Source of the DNA: an uncultured Thiotrichaceae bacterium
GTDB lineage: Bacteria; Pseudomonadota; Gammaproteobacteria; Thiotrichales; Thiotrichaceae
Direction: 5' to 3'
Assembly: GCA_938038645.1 (NCBI GenBank)
Contig: CALHTA010000128.1
Location: 1 to 8,022, forward strand
DNA length: 8,022 nucleotides
Numbering within the stretch: position 1 is the stretch's first letter; every line of letters begins with the position of its first letter. The position numbers and the translations under genes were made by a program. The notes under the pieces were generated by a model. The model made no database searches and was not told where the DNA came from. It saw nothing but the letters and a program-made list of their open reading frames with translations. Of this stretch, positions 4,387 to 8,022 are shown one piece after another.

Positions 4387-5691
4387 ATGAATCTCAAGAA
4401 CACACTTTGTGCAGCAGTCGCTGCATCATTCTTAACTGCTGGTGTTGCCAGTGCTGAAAATCTAACGATTGCTACCGTAAACAACGGTGACATGATCCGC
4501 ATGCAGGGTATGACTGAAGACTTCACTAAGAAGACTGGTCACACTGTTGAGTGGGTAACCCTTGAAGAAAACGTACTTCGTCAACGTGTAACGACTGACA
4601 TCACTACTAAAGGTGGTGCGTTCGATATCATGACAATCGGTATGTACGAGACTCCAATCTGGGGCAAGAACGGTTGGTTAGTTCCTCTAAATGATCTAAG
4701 CGAAGGCTACAACGCTGCTGACATTCTTCCTGCAATGGCAGGCGGTCTTTCACACGAAGGTACTTTGTTTGCTGCACCATTCTATGGTGAGTCTTCAATG
4801 ATCATGTATCGTAAAGATCTATTCGAAAAAGCTGGCATCACAATGCCTAAGTCTCCTTCTTGGTCACATATTGCTCGCGCTGCTCGCAAGATGACTAACC
4901 GTGAGACTGGTGTTAACGGTATCTGCTTACGTGGTAAAGCGGGTTGGGGTGAAGGTGGAGCTTTCATCACTGCTATGTCTAACTCTTTCGGTGCTCGCTG
5001 GTTCGACGACAAGTGGAACGCACAGTTTGACACACGTGAGTGGTCTGACACGCTAAACTTCTTCAAGAACATGATGGATGACGCTGGTCCAGCAGGTTAC
5101 GCAACTAACGGTTTCAACGAAAACCTATCTCTTTTCCAACAGGGAAAATGTGGTATGTGGATCGATGCAACAGTTGCTGCTTCATTCGTAACTAACCCTA
5201 AAGATTCTACAGTTGCTGACAAAGTTGGTTTTGCTCTAGCACCAGACAATGGTATGGGTCGTCGTTCTAACTGGTTATGGGCTTGGGCTCTAGCTATCCC
5301 AGCTGGAACTAAGAAAGAAGCTGCTGCAAAGCAATTCATCGAGTGGGCTACATCTAACGGTTACATTGAGTTAGTTGCTGCTAAAGAAGGTTGGGCTAAC
5401 GTTCCTCCTGGAGCACGTACTTCACTATATGAGAACCCTAACTACAAAGACATTCCTTTCGCGAAGATGACTTTGGAGTCAATTCTATCTGCTGATCCAA
5501 ACAACTCTACTGTAGAGCCTTCACCATACGTTGGTGTTCAGTTCGCAGCAATTCCTGAGTTCGCTGGTATCGCAACAGAAGTAAGTCAAGAGTTCTCTGC
5601 AGCATACGCTGGTAAGCAGTCAATCGCTGCTGCATTGCAAAAAGCTCAGACAATCACTAATGACGCTATGGAAGCTGCTGGTTACAAGTAA
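4387..5691 (+). CDS. mtlE: Periplasmic sugar-alcohol (mannitol/sorbitol-type) ABC transporter substrate-binding protein, 434 aa
   Basis: This extracytoplasmic solute-binding protein of ABC importers captures the substrate in the periplasm and delivers it to the two permeases encoded downstream. Residues 1-23 form a Sec signal peptide with a hydrophobic core and ASA just before the likely cleavage at E24; there is no lipobox. The mature N-terminus LTIATVNNGDMIRMQ and the block WVTLEENVLRQRVTTDI (56-72) are characteristic of the SmoE/MtlE polyol-binding group, and the length fits. AGGAGG at 4375-4380, 6 bases before ATG, is an excellent ribosome binding site. Codon choice is biased to GGT, AAC, TTC, TAC, ATC and CGT, unlike the neighbouring permeases, indicating very high expression. 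The exact substrate (mannitol, sorbitol or arabitol) is inference. Confidence 0.9.
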   Translation: MNLKNTLCAAVAASFLTAGVASAENLTIATVNNGDMIRMQGMTEDFTKKTGHTVEWVTLEENVLRQRVTTDITTKGGAFDIMTIGMYETPIWGKNGWLVPLNDLSEGYNAADILPAMAGGLSHEGTLFAAPFYGESSMIMYRKDLFEKAGITMPKSPSWSHIARAARKMTNRETGVNGICLRGKAGWGEGGAFITAMSNSFGARWFDDKWNAQFDTREWSDTLNFFKNMMDDAGPAGYATNGFNENLSLFQQGKCGMWIDATVAASFVTNPKDSTVADKVGFALAPDNGMGRRSNWLWAWALAIPAGTKKEAAAKQFIEWATSNGYIELVAAKEGWANVPPGARTSLYENPNYKDIPFAKMTLESILSADPNNSTVEPSPYVGVQFAAIPEFAGIATEVSQEFSAAYAGKQSIAAALQKAQTITNDAMEAAGYK

Positions 5692-5727
5692 GCCGCTCCA
5701 CACAGTATGATTTAGTAAGTAGGACCC

Positions 5728-5759
5728 AGAGGGCGGCAAATCTGCCGCCCTTTGATTTT
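5728..5759 (+). terminator. Strong hairpin with T-tract between binding-protein and permease genes
   Basis: AGGGCGGCA (5730-5738) and TGCCGCCCT (5743-5751) form a 9-bp perfect GC-rich stem with a 4-base loop AATC, extendable by a G-T and an A-T pair. It is followed by TTTGATTTT. It lies 36 bases after the binding-protein stop and well before the next start at 5817. In ABC importer operons such a hairpin usually stops part of transcription and protects the upstream mRNA end, so the binding protein is made in excess. The broken T-tract (one G and one A) suggests incomplete termination. Confidence 0.8.
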
Positions 5760-5816
5760 AAACCCATCTAACTCTCGACCGAAACGCTGCCACCTGGCTG
5801 ACAGTGAGGTAATATC

Positions 5817-6695
5817 ATGGCTACGCAACACTCAAGATCCGCCGCCCGTTTGATGATGGCTCCTGCGGTAGTCCTCCTTCTAGGATGGATGCTCGTGCCA
5901 CTGATCATGACGGTGTTCTTCTCATTCAAGAAATACCTTCCGCTGCGAGGAGACAAGCTATCCGATGGTTTGGAATGGGTAGGTTTTCTGAACTATGAGC
6001 GTTTCATAAGCTCAGGTTCATTTTGGCCAAGTGTGCAAACAACATTGGTAATCGTTGTTAGTGTATTGGTAATCACTGTGACACTTGGAATACTGCTGGC
6101 GCTTTTACTTGACCAGCCTATGTGGGGACAAGGCGTTGTACGCATATTGGTTATAGCCCCATTCTTTGTTATGCCAACCGTTTCTGCGTTGGTATGGAAA
6201 AACATGTTCATGGATCCTATTAATGGAATCCTGGCACATCTCTGGATGTTTTTTGGTGCAGAGCCCGTTTTATGGCTCTCACAGGCTTCGGTGCCCTCGA
6301 TCATTTTGATCGTCTCATGGCAGTGGCTACCGTTTGCTACTCTAATTTTATTGACCGCTATCCAATCACTGGATGGTGAGCAACTTGAAGCGTCTGAAAT
6401 GGATGGCGCACCAAAACTGAAAAGATTTTGGCACATCGTTTTGCCTCATTTATCGAGGGCAATAACGATTGTTATCCTGATCCAAACAATCTTTATCCTG
6501 TCCATATTTGCGGAGATTTTCGTAACGACGGGTGGAGCGTTTGGAACGAAGACGCTGACCTATTTGATCTTCCAAAGGGTATTGGATAGTCAGAATGTCG
6601 GCTTGGGTTCCGCAGGTGGTGTATATGCCATCATCCTCGCTAACATTGTTGCCATCTTCTTGATGCGCATCGTTGGCAAGAACTTAGACAATTAA
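5817..6695 (+). CDS. mtlF: Polyol ABC transporter permease, first subunit (MtlF/SmoF-like), 292 aa
   Basis: This is one of two inner-membrane subunits of a carbohydrate ABC importer (MalF/UgpA-like binding-protein-dependent permease family). Six hydrophobic segments are visible at about residues 13-34, 75-98, 107-127, 159-181, 213-235 and 266-284. The cytoplasmic EAA loop that docks on the ATPase is at 191-210, EASEMDGAPKLKRFWHIVLP, with the expected MDGA and LP elements. Length is normal for the family. The start is supported by GAGGT at 5806-5810, 6 bases upstream. It follows the hairpin at 5728-5759 and is closely coupled to the next permease (14 bases between), so the two should be made in equal amounts. 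Confidence 0.9.
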   Translation: MATQHSRSAARLMMAPAVVLLLGWMLVPLIMTVFFSFKKYLPLRGDKLSDGLEWVGFLNYERFISSGSFWPSVQTTLVIVVSVLVITVTLGILLALLLDQPMWGQGVVRILVIAPFFVMPTVSALVWKNMFMDPINGILAHLWMFFGAEPVLWLSQASVPSIILIVSWQWLPFATLILLTAIQSLDGEQLEASEMDGAPKLKRFWHIVLPHLSRAITIVILIQTIFILSIFAEIFVTTGGAFGTKTLTYLIFQRVLDSQNVGLGSAGGVYAIILANIVAIFLMRIVGKNLDN

Positions 6696-6709
6696 AGGGA
6701 GGACGAGAT

Positions 6710-7540
6710 ATGGCACGCGCAGTTACTAACCAACGTAAAGCGACTAATACCCTATTTGCATGGGCAATTGGGTTACTGATCTTCTTCCCAATTTTGTGGA
6801 CGATATTGACCAGTTTCAAAACAGAAGCACAGGCGATTAATGATCCGCCAATATTCTTCTTTTTTGATTGGACGCTAGAAAACTATGCCGCAGTTATGGA
6901 GCGTTCTGATTACGCAAAGTTTTTGTGGAATTCAATCATCATTGCTGTTGGCTCCACCATATTGGGCGTCATTATTGCCGTTCCAGCAGCGTGGTCGATG
7001 GCTTTCGTACCATCAAAGCGTACTAAGGACATTCTTTTGTGGATGCTCTCTACTAAAATGTTGCCGGCCGTCGGTGTGCTTTATCCTATCTATCTGATAT
7101 TTATTGGGTTGGGAATATTGGACAGTCGACTAGGTCTGGTCGTTGTACTGATGCTGATCAACTTGCCAATTATTGTCTGGATGCTTTACACCTACTTTAA
7201 AGAAATTCCGGTTGATATTTTGGAAGCAGCTCGTATGGATGGCGCATCACTGCGTGATGAAATTATCCACGTATTGACGCCAATGGCCATACCAGGTATT
7301 GCATCAACAGTGCTTCTAAATATTATTTTAGCTTGGAACGAGGCGTTTTGGACGCTCAATTTAACGGCAGCTAAGGCTGCACCACTCACCGCTTTTATTG
7401 CGAGTTACTCAAGCCCAGAAGGTTTGTTTTTTGCCAAACTAAGTGCTGCATCAACAATGGCTATCGCACCGATTCTCATTATGGGTTGGTTTAGTCAGAA
7501 GCAGTTGGTACGTGGTTTAACTTTCGGCGCAGTGAAATAA
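6710..7540 (+). CDS. mtlG: Polyol ABC transporter permease, second subunit (MtlG/SmoG-like), 276 aa
   Basis: This is the partner membrane subunit of the MalG type. Hydrophobic segments lie at about residues 14-34, 72-98, 108-132, 140-160, 194-212 and 247-263. The EAA loop is EAARMDGASLRDEIIHVLTP (172-191). The C-terminus RGLTFGAVK is the ending usual for MalG-like subunits, where the short tail reaches toward the ATPase. AGGGAGG at 6696-6702, 7 bases before ATG, sets the start. It forms a heterodimeric channel with the preceding permease and lies 9 bases before the ATPase gene, so the three are one translational block. Confidence 0.9.
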   Translation: MARAVTNQRKATNTLFAWAIGLLIFFPILWTILTSFKTEAQAINDPPIFFFFDWTLENYAAVMERSDYAKFLWNSIIIAVGSTILGVIIAVPAAWSMAFVPSKRTKDILLWMLSTKMLPAVGVLYPIYLIFIGLGILDSRLGLVVVLMLINLPIIVWMLYTYFKEIPVDILEAARMDGASLRDEIIHVLTPMAIPGIASTVLLNIILAWNEAFWTLNLTAAKAAPLTAFIASYSSPEGLFFAKLSAASTMAIAPILIMGWFSQKQLVRGLTFGAVK

Positions 7541-7549
7541 GAGGAAATT

Positions 7550-8022
7550 ATGGGACGTTTTGTACTTGATAAGGTCAGCAAAAGTTTCGGTGATACTGAA
7601 GTTATCCCGCCGCTAGATCTGACGATAGAAGATGGCGAATTCACTGTGTTTGTTGGCCCATCAGGCTGTGGTAAATCAACTTTACTACGTTTGATCGCAG
7701 GCCTAGAAGATGTCAGCGGTGGTCAGGTAAGTATTGATGGGCAGGACATGACAAGTGTTCCTCCCGCGAAGCGTGGACTATCGATGGTATTCCAGTCGTA
7801 TGCACTGTATCCACACATGACGGTTCGTAAAAACATAGCCTTTCCATTGCGCATGGCGAAAATGGATAAAGCTGAGATTAAAAAACGCGTTGATGAAGCG
7901 GCTGAGGTATTGAACCTCACCGATTATCTTCACCGTAAACCAGGTCAGCTTTCTGGTGGACAGCGCCAGCGTGTTGCCATTGGCCGCGCGATTGTTCGTG
8001 AACCGTCTGCTTTCTTGTTTGA
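7550..8022 (+). CDS. mtlK: Sugar ABC transporter ATP-binding protein (MtlK/MalK-type), C-terminus cut by window edge
   Basis: This is the cytoplasmic ATPase subunit that drives the importer as a dimer. The 157 complete codons visible show the Walker A motif GPSGCGKST (36-44), the Q-loop glutamine in [17 protein letters not shown] (Q82), the ABC signature LSGGQ (134-138) and the start of Walker B, AFLF (154-157), where the window ends. YALYPHMTV after the Q-loop is typical of the MalK/UgpC subfamily, whose members are usually about 360-370 residues and carry a C-terminal regulatory OB-fold domain; that part is outside the window. GAGG at 7541-7544, 5 bases before ATG, supports the start. Confidence 0.93.
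   Translation, partial: MGRFVLDKVSKSFGDTEVIPPLDLTIEDGEFTVFVGPSGCGKSTLLRLIAGLEDVSGGQVSIDGQDMTSVPPAKRGLSMVFQSYALYPHMTVRKNIAFPLRMAKMDKAEIKKRVDEAAEVLNLTDYLHRKPGQLSGGQRQRVAIGRAIVREPSAFLF

Noticed and set aside
5993..6436. Minus-strand open frame of 147 codons
   Set aside because: It is antisense to a permease gene with a full EAA motif and membrane segments; the frame is a shadow of the hydrophobic coding sequence.
1..8022. CRISPR array, insertion sequence, tRNA/rRNA, prophage or defence genes
   Set aside because: No regularly spaced repeats, transposase, integrase, cloverleaf or phage-like proteins were seen; every gene belongs to a common metabolic or regulatory family.

Overview
The window looks like chromosomal DNA of a Gram-negative proteobacterium, probably a marine-type gammaproteobacterium. 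This rests on the A+T-leaning composition, strong AGGAGG-type ribosome binding sites, Gram-negative-style transport and polysaccharide genes, and a Sec signal peptide ending in ASA. I cannot name a genus from sequence alone.

Left part (1-1154): the N-terminal 203 codons of a polyprenyl-phosphate sugar-1-phosphate transferase, which starts exopolysaccharide or O-antigen-type glycan synthesis. It is on the minus strand and runs off the left edge. It is followed by a 545-base intergenic region holding divergent promoter candidates, an intrinsic-terminator-like hairpin inside the presumed leader of the sugar transferase, and small dyads. A plus-strand calcineurin-like metallophosphoesterase (1155-1982) follows and ends only 3 bases from the convergent AraC gene.

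Right part (1986-8022): a sugar-alcohol (mannitol/sorbitol type) ABC uptake locus with two regulators. An AraC-family regulator with an N-terminal cupin domain (minus strand) is divergent from a LacI-family regulator (plus strand). The LacI gene is followed, in the same direction, by a periplasmic binding protein, two membrane permeases and the start of the ATPase, which is cut by the right edge at its Walker B motif. The binding protein should capture a polyol in the periplasm, the two permeases form the channel, and a dimer of the ATPase powers import. The catabolic enzymes expected for such a locus (a polyol dehydrogenase and a sugar kinase) are not in the window and could lie beyond 8022.

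The most interesting element is the control region at 4228-4386. It contains an imperfect 36-bp direct repeat (29 of 36 identical) offset by 69 bp. Each copy carries a strong TTTAC-CG-GTAAA palindrome plus a second, degenerate box with the same CNCGNG core exactly 22 bp downstream. The last box overlaps the likely -35 element of the transporter operon. A GC-rich hairpin between the binding-protein gene and the permease genes probably lowers permease expression relative to the binding protein. No RNA genes, CRISPR arrays, insertion sequences or prophage genes were seen. The system type is known; the novelty is in regulatory architecture rather than in a new gene family.
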